From contig NC_073303.1 of assembly GCF_027595985.1 (NCBI RefSeq), positions 20,126,675 through 20,190,674 of the forward strand: a stretch of DNA of 64,000 nucleotides, in the 5' to 3' direction. Origin of the DNA: Sorex araneus. Lineage: Eukaryota; Chordata; Mammalia; Eulipotyphla; Soricidae. A model generated the notes under the pieces. That model ran no database searches, was not told the DNA's origin, and worked only from the letters and a program-made list of their open reading frames with translations. The position numbers and the translations under genes were made by a program. This document shows positions 34,199 to 44,010 of this stretch, one piece after another (position 1 is the first letter of the stretch; each line of letters starts with the position of its first letter).

Positions 34199-34229
<31 letters not shown>

Positions 34230-34242
34230 TTCTCTGTCTCTG

Positions 34243-34292
<50 letters not shown>
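34160..34292. repeat. Compound (CT)n/(CA)n microsatellite
   Basis: Interrupted CT repeat with GT and GTCT variants passing into about 16 CA units. It has the same architecture as 4,430-4,632. Open frames across it are artefacts. Confidence 0.95.
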
Positions 34293-34295
<3 letters not shown>

Positions 34296-34396
34296 TCTCT
34301 CTTTGGGGTTAACAAACAAAAAAATCTATCAGACAAATGCTAATAGCCGCACAAGTCACTTTCCATTCTCAGAGATGCTCTCATAAAACCTTTTTC

Positions 34397-34572
34397 AGGA
34401 CCAGAGAGATAGTGCAGCAGGTAAGGCACTTGTCTTGCATTCAGCCACGCAGGGCTCAATCCCTGGCACTGCATATGGTCCCTCTAGCACTGCCGGGAGT
34501 AACCTCTGATCACAGAGGTAAGCCTTGAGCACAGTTGAGTGTGACTTCAATGTCCAAACAACAACAAAAACC
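34397..34572 (+). mobile_element. Old type A SINE
   Basis: GGACCAGAGAGATAGTGCAG, CTTGTCTTGCATTCAGCC, GCTCAATCCCTGGCACTGCA and GTGTGACTTCAATGTCC plus a CAACAACAAAAACC tail. Confidence 0.7.
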
Positions 34573-34645
34573 TAGCTTTTCCCACTGATTACTAAAAAAA
34601 TAAATCTGAGAGAGAGAATATTTGTGTGTGAGAGAGAGAGAAAGA

Positions 34646-34712
<67 letters not shown>

Positions 34713-34870
34713 AAATTGCCTACCACAGAGACAAAGGCTGGGGAGAGAAGCTGGGGCCATTGGTGGTGGGAAATGTATTCTGGTGGAGGGCTGGGTGTTG
34801 GAACACTGCATGACTGAAGCCTGATCATAAACAGTTTTGTAATTGTGAACCTTAAATAAATAAAATGGGG
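34573..34870 (+). mobile_element. L1 3' UTR with expanded GA tract
   Basis: A GA microsatellite at 34,627-34,710 is followed by GGAAATTGCCTACCACAGAG, GGTGGTGGGAAATGTATTCT, GGGCTGGGTGTTGGAACACT and CATGACTGAAGCCTGATCAT, the normal L1 3' UTR order, ending CTTAAATAAATAAAATGGGG. The usual CTCACGGTGATTCA is replaced by TAATTGTGAACC. Confidence 0.7.
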
Positions 34871-35079
34871 GGGACACATCCTCTGACATTAAAACATAGA
34901 GGAAATCTTAACACACATCATACACGTGTGTATGCCCATGTACAAGCAGCAGAGTGAGAAGTCCCATTGCAACAAATATGTTAATGCTTTTAATGTGTAT
35001 CCTCTCAATCTGCTTTCTATGCAAATGCAGTTTTAATTTTTCTAAATTGGGATACTTGTGTTTTGAAACTTTCACATGA

Positions 35080-35340
35080 CATTATGTCAGAAATATTTTT
35101 TCATATCATTAGGCTCTCTTTTATATAATCTTTAATAGCTGCTCCATATTCTACCACATGGATACATCATGTTTTATTTCACTCAGTTCTCATAGCTGGA
35201 ATTTTGGTTGTTTTCTAATGTTACTCTTTTAAATAATACCACAGTAAATATCACTTACATACACCCTCACATACATTCATATTTGTTTCTGTTAGACTAA
35301 ATTCCTAGAGTGAAATTGGGCAGTTAAGTCTTTAACACCT
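35080..35340 (-). mobile_element. Old L1-like relic
   Basis: TTAATAGCTGCTCCATATTC, TTTTGGTTGTTTTCTAATGT, AATACCACAGTAAATATC and GACTAAATTCCTAGAGTGAA are antisense phrases of an old L1 ORF2 C-terminal region. A ~30-bp tandem duplication (GTCTTTAACACCTTGGAGRT) follows at about 35,329-35,378. Confidence 0.5.
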
Positions 35341-35374
35341 TGGAGGTATAGATATAATGTCTTTAACACCTTGG

Positions 35375-35430
35375 AGATGTGTGTACATATATATATGTAT
35401 ATGTATATATGCATATACGTATATATGTAT
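35375..35430. repeat. AT-rich TATATG repeat
   Basis: Imperfect TATATG/TATACG repeats. Unique sequence follows to 35,995. Confidence 0.8.
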
Positions 35431-35987
35431 TATATCCAATTTGCTCTGTGGCCAGAAATAATTTGGAAAATGCCTACTTTCCAAAGCCCTTCATATCACT
35501 CTGTATTACTTTAAAGTCTAAATTATTTTCCAATTTGATTAGATACAGAAGAGGTTCATTCTCTTTGCAAAATTTATAGTATATCCCATTTATTTTATTT
35601 GAATATGGTAAAGTTAGCTTGTTTAGTAAGAGGTATTCACTATTCATTTGGTATTTGATATTTTCATGTCTGTTCTTTTATTCTCTTCTTACAAATGAAT
35701 TTTCCTTCTCCTTGTTTGGCATATTCACTACATACATTGAGGACACTTCCTTTGTCTCCCATGTGTATTTTAGTTTATTCTATTTTGAAGAGGAGCTTAC
35801 CAGACCATTGTCTCTCTAATTGATGAGACTGGAGGCAGTGTAACGGTGTAATAAAGTGAGAGGAAATTTTTCATAGGACAAAGAGAAGGAGGCATTCCCA
35901 GGACCCCAACCTCTCCAGGCAAGTAACATAAACGAGTGAAAGGGGGAGATCTTCCTTCCTCTAGCACACTCATGTGTGTTTGTGTGT

Positions 35988-35995
<8 letters not shown>

Positions 35996-36064
<69 letters not shown>
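35996..36064. repeat. (GA)n microsatellite
   Basis: About 34 uninterrupted GA units. No L1 3' UTR signature is clear around this tract. Positions 36,065-36,715 after it are unique and contain no recognised gene. Confidence 0.96.
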
Positions 36065-36067
<3 letters not shown>

Positions 36068-36715
36068 TACCAAACCATGGCAGAGTCACACACTTCAGGG
36101 GAGGTCTGGGAGTACAAGTTGCCTGTTTTAGGTCCTGATTTGACAGGCTCTGTAATGGCTCCAGCCACAATTGTCAATGTGACAAAGGCCTCAGGGTTTT
36201 CCTGTCTCCTAAAAATCAGCTTCATATCAATTAGTTTGTTTAGTGTGACACCAGGGACAAGAGGAAGAAACAACGCTTCCTCTTGAGATAAACACTTCCA
36301 TTTAGAGCTCATTAATAAATGGTAGCTCTGAAAGTTGTAATCATAATTTAAGTCACAAAGACACACTTCCAGGTCAATGCTTTGGGGAGGTGGGTTCTTT
36401 TTCTTTGCTGTTAAGGACCTTATTAGTGTTTTAAGACACACTTAAAACCTTTCCCTCAGCAAGACTTCCGAGCTCATTTAAACTCCCAGCCATAAAAGGT
36501 CTGGTATAACTTTTCTATGTTTAATGTTTATTTCTGACAAGAGAGAAGTAAACATATCATGTTTGGTGATAGAGTCCTTTGGGAAGCAATGAAGAATAGT
36601 AACAGGAACGGCTCTATGACTCAGCTTGACCAGGTTTTTATTTCTCCCACGTAGCAGCTGTCTAACGCAGGCCAGGCCAATTCTGAGAGACTCTCCTCTA
36701 GAATAGCTCAGGCAG

Positions 36716-36885
36716 GGGGCTGGAGCAATAGTACAGTGGGAAGGGCATTTGTCCTGCACTTGGCCGACCCTGGTTCGATCCTCGGCATCTCATATGGTCC
36801 CTAGCACCACAAGAAGTAATTCCTGAGTGCAGAGCCAGGAGTAAACCCTGAGCATTGCTGGGTGTGCCCCCCCCCACAAAAAAAA
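36716..36885 (+). mobile_element. Type A SINE
   Basis: Head GGGGGCTGGAGCAATAGTAC, box B TGGTTCGATCCTC, body GAGTGCAGAGCCAGGAGTAA, end GGGTGTGCCCC with a C-run and poly(A). Short flanking repeats AGCTCAGGC / GACTCAGGC lie at about 36,706 and 36,887. It ends about 34 bp before the possible exon acceptor at 36,918. Confidence 0.87.
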
Positions 36886-36919
36886 AGACTCAGGCTTTGA
36901 GAGCTCTTTCTTCCTCTAG

Positions 36920-37033
36920 GGCTGCCATTATCAACATGAAGGTAACTGCCATGGAAGGTAGCTTGAGAAGGGAGCAAGAGAAGTTGGAGCAGTTAGAAGA
37001 CATGTTTCAACGTAACAAAGATAAAACTGCAAA
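36920..37033 (+). CDS. Possible internal exon, coiled-coil peptide
   Basis: A polypyrimidine tract (CTCTTTCTTCCTCTAG) gives a good 3' splice site at 36,918-36,919, and GT follows at 37,034-37,035 (AAA|GTATAT). The segment is 114 nt, open, and enters and leaves in the same codon phase, as a skippable exon would. The 37 full codons encode a charged, heptad-like helix, with MEGSLRREQEKLEQLEDMF as its clearest stretch, followed by QRNKDKTA. I do not recognise the protein. It is a non-repeat island between two SINEs. Other donor-like sites (AAG|GTAACT at 36,942 and AAG|GTAGCT at 36,958) would give shorter exons. It could also be chance or a pseudogene piece. Confidence 0.35.
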
Positions 37034-37048
37034 GTATATATACCTGTG

Positions 37049-37233
37049 GGGCTGGAGCGATAGCATAGCGGGAAGGGCGTTTGCCTTGCACGCGGCCGAC
37101 CCGGGTTTGATTCCCAGCATCCATATGGTCCCCCAAGCACCACCAAGGGTAATTCCTGAGTGTAGAGCCAGGAGTAACCCCTGTGCATTGCCGGGTGTCA
37201 CCCAAAAAGGCAAAAAAAAAAGGAAAGAAAAGA
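37049..37233 (+). mobile_element. Type A SINE with 18-bp TSD
   Basis: Near-consensus copy: GGGCTGGAGCGATAGCATAG, CGACCCGGGTTTGATTCCC, GAGTGTAGAGCCAGGAGTAA, end GTGTCACCCAAAAAGGC and a long A/G tail. TSDs AAAGTATWTATACCTGTG (37,031-37,048 and 37,234-37,251) differ at one base. The left TSD starts within the last bases of the possible exon. Confidence 0.93.
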
Positions 37234-37251
37234 AAAGTATTTATACCTGTG

Positions 37252-38498
37252 TTCCAAGGTAGACAATGAAATAAGATTTGAAAACCATGTAATTCCTCTT
37301 TACTCATGGTTATACCCAAATGAGTGATAGAATGAGCTAAAAGACAACCTTGATGCAAAACACTCTTCTCTTTCTACACTTTTCCATCTTGTTGAAAATC
37401 TTCAATGTCACCAACATCTTTCTAAAAGACTTAAAAAGATTGAAAGCATTTAAAGTGTTTGCCATGAAGCCACCTTTTAAGGGAATATCTCCATCCTTTC
37501 CCCTGTCTCAGTTGTTCTCGGTGTTTTTGCAGGTGAGGGTTAAAGTAAGATTCCTACCACAGTCATACGACATTGAGCTGGAGAGTTGTGCATAAGCAAG
37601 AGAGACTTTACACTCACGTCTCAGAGCCAGTTGGTACAAATAATTTAATTAGAGATGATTCACACGAAGTAGTCCAAAACTGCCTGAAACAATATTCTTA
37701 TTTGTGAGATATAAATATAAAGAGAGCCAGGAGAAATTCAACTCCAAGTGTGTTCTTAAGATACATATGATAAATTTTCCTATTGCTGCAAAGAAAAAAT
37801 CAGGCCCCTTGGTAACTATGCACCACTAAAGTAATTTCAAATCCAAAAAATAAATTTTTCGATTTGTCTGGACTCACCGTTTAGTTCATAAGAGGTATCC
37901 AGGCAAATCCAGATAAATGGTGTCTGAAAACTTTCTGGCACAGAATGGGAAATAAATAAAAGCCTGTTGTTAGGCAGGGTGGATCAAGGAAGGATGGGAA
38001 GTCAGGATCCATAACAATTCTGAAATTCCATTAGTTCCCCACCCCTCCAAGGAACAGGAAATGATCCTTAACTAAGCCTTAGTTCTCCTTCCCTGGAATA
38101 AGAGCCAACTCCATTGTCAGACTCTTGATTCTGGAATTTATTTTTCCCTTTATTCTCTTTTCTGGCTACCTAATGATTGCTATGTAGAACATACACTCCT
38201 CAAAGGGAAATAAACGATCTCAGTTTTCTTGGGACTAAGGGTTTTCCTGTTATCTAAGCACTTTCAGTATCAAACCTGCTCCAGGAGACTAGGATGAAGG
38301 GGTCACCTCACCTTCTTGGCATATCAGCTGCTTCTTCAGTCTGATTTCTACCTGTTGGAGAATGTTTTGAGTCAAAAGATATGTTCAGGTTTTGAATTTT
38401 TTTTCTTATAAACCAAGCTGATTTGCAAGATAGTGCACTCAAAAACTTTGTTGCTTTTTTTTTTAATCATCATAATTTTAGACTTTTGTATGATAATA
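37252..38498. other. Unique sequence
   Basis: About 1.25 kb with no recognised repeat or supported gene. Confidence 0.45.
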
Positions 38499-38975
38499 GG
38501 GCTGGAAAGATAGTGCAGGGGTTAAAGCTTTTGCCTTGCATGCAGCTAACTATGGTTCAATGTCTAGAACCACAAATGTTCTGTCATGTATCTTCAAGAG
38601 TAATCTCGGTGCGTGCCGAAAGTAGGTAGTGGGCCAAACATGATGACCTCTCAGTGTCTGTGTTGCAAGCTATAATGCCCAAAAGTAGAGAGAGTATGGG
38701 GAATATTGTCTGCCTTAGAGACAGGGGGAGAGTGGAAAAGGGGGGTATACCCGGGATATTGGTGGTGGGGAATGTGCACTGGTGGAGGGATGGGTGTTTG
38801 ATCATTGTGAGATTGTAACCCAAACATGAAAGCTTGTAACTATCTCACGGTGATTCAATAAAATTTAAAAAAAAATTTTAAATAATAAAAATAAAAATAA
38901 AGAGAGCAATCTCTGAACAAACAACCAGGATTAATCTCTGAGCACTGCCATATGTGACCTAAAAACAACAAAAAA
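38499..38975 (+). mobile_element. Old type A SINE split by an L1 tail
   Basis: 38,499-38,607 holds the head and box B (GGGCTGGAAAGATAGTGCAG, GCCTTGCATGCAGCTAAC). 38,903-38,975 continues with the body end (AGCACTGCCATATGTGACC) and A-rich tail. The break lies within the AGAGYAATCTC target site of the inserted L1. Confidence 0.8.
38608..38902 (+). mobile_element. L1 3' UTR nested in a SINE
   Basis: A 295-bp L1 3' end. It begins GGTGCGTGCCGAAAGTAGGT and includes TGATGACCTCTCAGTGTCTG and GGGGTATACCCGGGATATTG. It ends CTCACGGTGATTCAATAAAA and an A-rich tail. TSD AGAGYAATCTC at 38,597-38,607 and 38,903-38,913. Confidence 0.88.
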
Positions 38976-38995
38976 AGCAACTACAGTGTTCTGAG

Positions 38996-38998
<3 letters not shown>

Positions 38999-39049
<51 letters not shown>
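38999..39049. repeat. (GT)n microsatellite
   Basis: About 25 uninterrupted GT units. Unique DNA follows to 39,457. Confidence 0.97.
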
Positions 39050-39051
<2 letters not shown>

Positions 39052-39457
39052 GCACTGTCTCATTACCTTGATATATTGGACTTCTGTGGTTGGTGTTCCA
39101 CCAGAAAAAAAAAATCTATTAGGAGTCTCTTTAAGCCATTTCATGAAAAGCTTGGTTTGGTCTTTCCCTGGAGGCTGAATCTTAGAGTAGGTTTTTCAGA
39201 CTCAAAGAACTTCAATTTTCTTTTCTACTGGGGCAAGATGAGAATCAATGTTGTTTTTCAGCCCCGAGTGTTCTAACATTTTTTAGATTTCCTGTTTTCT
39301 TCCTTATTTTGCTTGCAAATAATGAGGTCTTTTATAATCTCCTGTTTTTATTTTGACCTCATACAGCTTGTAACAACCAGCACACACTGTCAGCATTCTG
39401 TCTCAAAACCCTCTAACTCCTTTTTCACAAGTTCACTAAGTGCATTAGGGGGTAAAT

Positions 39458-39552
39458 GGGCCACAGATGTAGTTCAGGGGTAGCATATTTGCTTTGCATG
39501 TATGAGCCCTGGGTTTGATGTCCCAGCACTGAAGGAAAAAAATAAACAAGAT
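39458..39552 (+). mobile_element. Short tRNA-like SINE, head only
   Basis: GGGCCACAGATGTAGTTCAG, a GGTAGCATATTTGCTTTGCA segment and GGGTTTGATGTCCCAGCAC pass straight into an A-rich tail. Only a tRNA-like ~75-bp head is present, without the type A body. Confidence 0.55.
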
Positions 39553-39589
39553 TGAAGTGTCATGGTGTCATTGCTGTATAACATTATAG

Positions 39590-39935
39590 AAGTTTCAGTG
39601 TACAGTATCAGACAACATCATCTGTACTTACGGTATCTTATTTATCCAATCATCTGCCACTGAGCTCTTCACTTGCTTCCAACTCTTGACTACCGTGAAT
39701 AATGCTGTGATGAACATGGGGGTGTCTACATCTCTGAATGTCTTAGTATATCTCAGATTAAATATCCCAAACGGGATAAATGGATCATACAGAATTTCTA
39801 TGTTTAGTACTTTACCCTCCAGATTTTGGCTGGTGATACTTTTCCAAAACTTTTCTCACCTCATGAGTCACCACTTTTCAACTTGTTATTGCTTCTTTAT
39901 TGTATTAATTGAGCTCAAAGCCCCTGTTATGTATT
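39590..39935 (-). mobile_element. Old L1 ORF2 relic
   Basis: CTTATTTATCCAATCATCTG, GACTACCGTGAATAATGCTG, TGATGAACATGGGGGTGTCT and AATGGATCATACAGAATTTC are antisense L1 ORF2 phrases; frames are broken. Positions 39,936-40,392 after it are unique and AT-rich. Confidence 0.65.
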
Positions 39936-40392
39936 ATCATTAATATTCAGCGTTTTAGCACCAATTTCCATATTCCACAGGTTTTGCTGTAAAAATTTTT
40001 GCATGACAAATAAATCCAAGAACTCTGTGCATAAAGAGATCTATATATACTTTATATATGAAGTAATATACATTGAATTTCACACTCAACTGTCATCTTC
40101 TAGACTTAACTAAGCTATATTGGACTGCAAGATGAAAGTTCTCCAACTAACTTTAATTTCCGCATCTATCTTATAAATATCCTGAAAGGGCTAAGAATAC
40201 AACCAAATCTTGCTACCATTTCCTGATGACCTTTAAGGTGATGACAGACATTTGGATATAGCTGAGCCACAGCCCTACCCAGCTAAAGTTTTCTTATTAA
40301 CAATTGTTAACTTTATCTTTCACTGAAAATAGTTGTTAATTTTATAATATCATATTTTATTTTTGTTATTGCAAAAATTAAAATTATCACGT

Positions 40393-40560
40393 GAGTCAGA
40401 GAGATAGTAAAGTAGGCAAAGGGCTTGCCTTGCATGCTGTTGACCCAAGTTCAGTCACTGGCATCCCCTGTAGTCCCAGGAGCCCCACCAAGAGCAGTCC
40501 CTGAGTGCAGAGCCAGGAGCAAGCACTGAACATCACCGGGTGTGGACCAAAGCAAATATA
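40393..40560 (+). mobile_element. Diverged type A SINE
   Basis: GAGTCAGAGAGATAGTAAAG, CTTGCCTTGCATGCTGTTGA, CTGAGTGCAGAGCCAGGAGC and CACCGGGTGTGGACC are in type A order. Confidence 0.75.
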
Positions 40561-40566
40561 TGTGTA

Positions 40567-40818
40567 TTGCACTGCACTATAGGACTGTTGTCACGTTGTC
40601 CATTGATTTGCTCAAGCGGGCACCAGTAACATCTCCATTGTGAGACTTGTTACTGCTTTTGGCATATTGAATATGTCATGGGTAGCTTGCCAGGCTCTGC
40701 TGTGCAGGCGGGATACTCTCAGTAGCTTGCCAGGCTCTCCAAGAGGGACAGAAGAATCAAACCCGAGTTGGCCGCGTGCAAGGCAAATGCCCTACCCACT
40801 GTGCTATCGCTCCAGTCC
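40567..40818 (-). mobile_element. Type B SINE
   Basis: Reverse copy: TGTCCATTGATTTGCTCAAG, GGCACCAGTAACATCTCCAT, GTAGCTTGCCAGGCTCTGCT and the head complement CTGTGCTATCGCTCCAGTCC. The repeat tail is decayed. It lies 10 bp upstream of the tRNA-Tyr copy. Confidence 0.88.
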
Positions 40819-40828
40819 TCCAGTGGGG

Positions 40829-40901
40829 CCTTCAATAGCTCAGTTGGTAGAGTGGAGAACTGTAGATCCTTAGGTTGCTGGTTCAATTCCAACTCGAAGG
40901 A
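40829..40901 (+). tRNA. Intronless tRNA-Tyr(GTA)-like pseudogene
   Basis: A 73-nt cloverleaf sequence with a GTA anticodon in CTGTAGATCC, A-box TAGCTCAGTTGGTAGAG and B-box GGTTCAATTCC. Functional nuclear tRNA-Tyr genes normally carry an intron after the anticodon; none is here. Each of three stems has one A:C mismatch: acceptor A6:C67, anticodon stem A30:C40 and T stem C50:A64. All fit G-to-A decay of a normal pair. CCA does not follow the discriminator A. I read it as a retrocopy of mature tRNA-Tyr, probably not functional, though its pol III boxes are intact. Confidence 0.85.
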
Positions 40902-41385
40902 CTTTGTACATGTGTGTATACTTTTCCAATGTTATTTTGAGTGTCAGTTGTGTAGCAAATTTGGAGGAGAAAATAGTTTATCCCAAGAGACCTGAAATTT
41001 AAAAAAAAAGTAAGACTGGATCCAACACATGTCAGTTGACTGTCAATTATGTAGTCAGGAGATATAATGGGTACAAAACCTGATTTATTTAATAATACTG
41101 ATCCATGACATGTATATAGGGTTGGGCAGTGTTCTAAATATTTTATATGTAATAATATACCATATATGTTATCCAATGCCATTTTATAAAAAAAAATTCT
41201 GTAGAAGGATGATTGATAAAATTTATGCATCTAGAATATGGCAAGGTTAGGGTTAGTATCTCAACCAATGCAATTTTATATCAAAACACATATTTTTAAA
41301 AATAAATTTATTAAAAGAACATGTATTAAAAGATTATATAAGTTTCAGGTGTGTGTCATTATAAATCAGCATCTGTATATACTAT

Positions 41386-41561
41386 TTTTTTTTTGGTTTT
41401 TGGGTCACACCCGGCGATGCACAGGGGTTACTCCTGGTTCTACACTCAGGAATTACTCCTGGCGGTGCTCAGGGGACCATATGGGATGCTGGGATTCGAA
41501 CCTGGGTCGGCCGCGTGCAAGGCAAACACCCTACCCGTTGTGATATCGCTCCAGCCCCCCA
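41386..41561 (-). mobile_element. Type A SINE with 12-bp TSD
   Basis: Near-consensus reverse copy: TTTTTGGGTCACACCCGGCG, ACTCCTGGCGGTGCTCAGGG, GGATTCGAACCTGGGTCGGC, then the head complement. Perfect TSDs TGTATATACTAT lie at 41,374-41,385 and 41,562-41,573. Positions 40,902-41,373 before it are unique. Confidence 0.93.
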
Positions 41562-41679
41562 TGTATATACTATATTAACTTTACCAATTAAAGCCCAGCT
41601 CTATGCGTCACCAATTAACTCCTTTTACCTAATTAGTTCATGTCACTTCATCCTCCCTTCTGATAACCATGAATTTCAT

Positions 41680-41945
41680 GTTATGTTCTCAAAGCTTTTT
41701 TCTGAGGTAATTTGTTTGCTTTATTTTCTAGGTACCACATATGAGTGAAATCTGCCCCGCCACTATTTGACATTTTTCTAAGGTCCATCCACACTGTTGC
41801 AAATGCTAGGCTTTCATCTTGTGTATGTAGTATTCCACGGTCTATATGTACGACATCTTCCTTATCCACTCATCTGTCAATGGGCATTTGGGCTGTTTCC
41901 AATTCTTGAAAACCCACACTCTTAACACTGTGCTCATGTAACTTT
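41680..41945 (-). mobile_element. Old L1 ORF2 relic
   Basis: CATATGAGTGAAATCTGCCC, GTATGTAGTATTCCACGGTC, ATCCACTCATCTGTCAATGG and GCATTTGGGCTGTTTCCAAT are classic antisense L1 ORF2-end phrases; no frame survives. Confidence 0.75.
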
Positions 41946-42099
41946 GTGTTGCCTACATCAGCGATAAGGAGCCAAAATGAAAACATTATGGACTGAAATG
42001 TAACCAAGGAGGATGTGACAACTGTGTCAAGTCTGGACATATCAAACTAGTTACTCACTTAGCAAACCCATTAGGATGTGGGTGGGAAAGGTAAATTTA

Positions 42100-42849
42100 T
42101 TTATTTTTTATTTTTCTATTATTAAAAGTCTCCATCCCTCTTGGCGAGCCCAGCAAGCTACCGAGACTACCCTGCTCGCACGGCAGAGCCTGGCAAGCTA
42201 TCCGTGGCGTATTCAATATGCCAAAAATGGTACAACAATGGGCTTCATTTGCCTGACACCAAAAGAGCCCCCAATATGGCAGCATTAAGAAGGATGAGCA
42301 AGGAGAGGCTGATAAAATCTCATTCATTTACTTTTCATTTTTATTAGTGAATCACCGTGAGGTACATTTACAGACTTACAAACTTTTGTGTTTGTGTTTC
42401 AGTCATGCAATGCTCGAGTACCCATCCCTCCACCAGTGCCCATTCTCCTCCACCAATGATCCCGGTATCCCTCCCACCACCCTCACTCCATCCCCCCGCA
42501 CCCCACCCAGCCTCTGTGGCAGGGCATTCCTTTTTGTTCTCTCTCTCTCCTCCTTTTGGGTGTTGTGGTTTGCAATAGAGGTATTGAGTGGCCATCGTGT
42601 TTGTCTACTTTCGGCACGATCTCCCATCCTGAGTGGGCCCTCCAAACACCCTTTACTTGGTGTTCCCTTTTCTATCTGAGCTGCCTTTTCCCCCAGCGTG
42701 TAAGGCCGGTTTCCAAGCCATGGAACAAACCTCCTGGTACTTATCTCTACTATTCTTGGGTGTTAGTCTCCCATTCTGTTACTTTATATTCCACAGATGA
42801 GTGCAATCTATGTTTGTCTCTCTCTTTCTGACTCACTTAGCATGATACT
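42100..42849 (-). mobile_element. L1 3' part with probable 3' transduction
   Basis: The insertion lies between near-identical repeats GGGARAGGTAAATTTA (42,084-42,099 and 42,850-42,865). On the minus strand, 42,849-42,345 is an L1 3' UTR: ATGAGTCAG-like start, G-rich tract, then CTCACGGTGATTCACTAATA. It is followed by ~240 bp of non-L1 sequence ending in its own A-rich tail at 42,100-42,128. The extra part includes a headless type B SINE fragment at 42,129-42,237. This layout fits read-through transcription of a source L1 and co-mobilisation of its 3' flank. The alternative is two separate events. Confidence 0.7.
42129..42237 (+). mobile_element. Type B SINE fragment inside the transduced segment
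   Basis: CCCTCTTGGCGAGCCCAGCA, AGAGCCTGGCAAGCTATCCG and GTATTCAATATGCCAAAAAT; both the tRNA-like head and the RTE-like tail are missing. Confidence 0.75.
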
Positions 42850-42865
42850 GGGAGAGGTAAATTTA

Positions 42866-43809
42866 AAGGGAGGGATGTGCCCAGAATGGTCAGAACACAG
42901 GCAATGTAGAAAAGTAAAGATAAGTTGTCCCTTTCCTTCTGCCTTTAATGCTTCTGCAATGACTGGGGCTCAGAGTTGGTTGTAGCACCCAAACTCTGTT
43001 AGTTTGGTGATCAACAAGGGACACACATTTTGGTTGTGCTACACACATACAGTTTTATTGCAGTATTCTTCAGACGGCGCACTTTGCTATAGTATTACAA
43101 AGCCCAAATAGCAGCACTGCTGGGGTCATGCTTGGGCTGGGGAGGTAATGCCAGAGATGAAACTCATGCCCTCACCAGCTTCACCAGCCTTACACTCTTC
43201 ATCACGGTGCCATCCTTGGACCCAAATATGAGTATATAAAGCCAGTGTTTGGCACACTTGCTTCCCCTCTTCCTGCTACAATTACACTTCTCCCATCTTT
43301 TCTTTTTTTACTCACAATTGAACATTCTCAGTAAGATATTACTCTGTCAACCCTAAATTAGGCTTTCTAACTCAGATAAATGTTCCCTAGGGACATTCCT
43401 GACACAGGCAAATTCATCGCACGTGGTCACGCTCATCTGGATTTAACTGCAGGTAAAAAGCGATTACATTAACCCACAGAGCTAATGAGAATTACTGCTT
43501 CAGTCTCATCTAATCTCCCAAAGGGGGTTAGAATGGCATTTTCCCTGTGACCGTTCTTAAATAAGAAGATGCATGAGAAAATCATTCCTACGTAGATGTT
43601 CTCTTTGCAGAGATTTTAAAAAGATGATAGTTTTAGTTTCAAATATTACTCTGGCTGAAGACAAAGTCAGGCTCAGATATCTCAGAAGCTGCTAAATTGC
43701 CCAGCTCCTCAATCATACCAAGACTGTAAAGATCAGACCGGTCATGGAACAAGCCAGGGCAGCGTATGTTCCAGTATGAACCTCAGAAAATCATCAAGTC
43801 CTTTCTGAG
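42866..43809. other. Unique sequence
   Basis: No recognised gene. 43,030-43,200 has GCAGCACTGCTGGGGTCATG and similar phrases that might be an old SINE body, but this is not secure. Confidence 0.4.
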
Positions 43810-44010
43810 TGCCTACTCTGAACCAAGGACTGCTCTACATGATGGACAGTTGGTGTTAGACACAGTAGCTAAGACCCCAGGACAAAGGCCAAACACTGAC
43901 AAAATCTTCTAGGACCCAAGTCTTGGTTTGGCCTCTTATGAACAGAGTAACCTTGAGAACATTTCTGTGCCTATTTCCTATTCTAAGAAAAAATGGCAGA
44001 GGGTTAATTA
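43810..44010 (+). mobile_element. Ancient MIR/L2-like relics
   Basis: AGTGCCTACTCTGAACCAAG and GACTGCTCTACATGATGG resemble the common ancient 'tgcctactatgtgccag' end. GGCCTCTTATGAACAGAGTA with ACCTTGAGAACATTTCTGTG and CCTATTTCC resembles the MIR core. Unique sequence follows to 44,820; open frames there are featureless. Confidence 0.45.
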
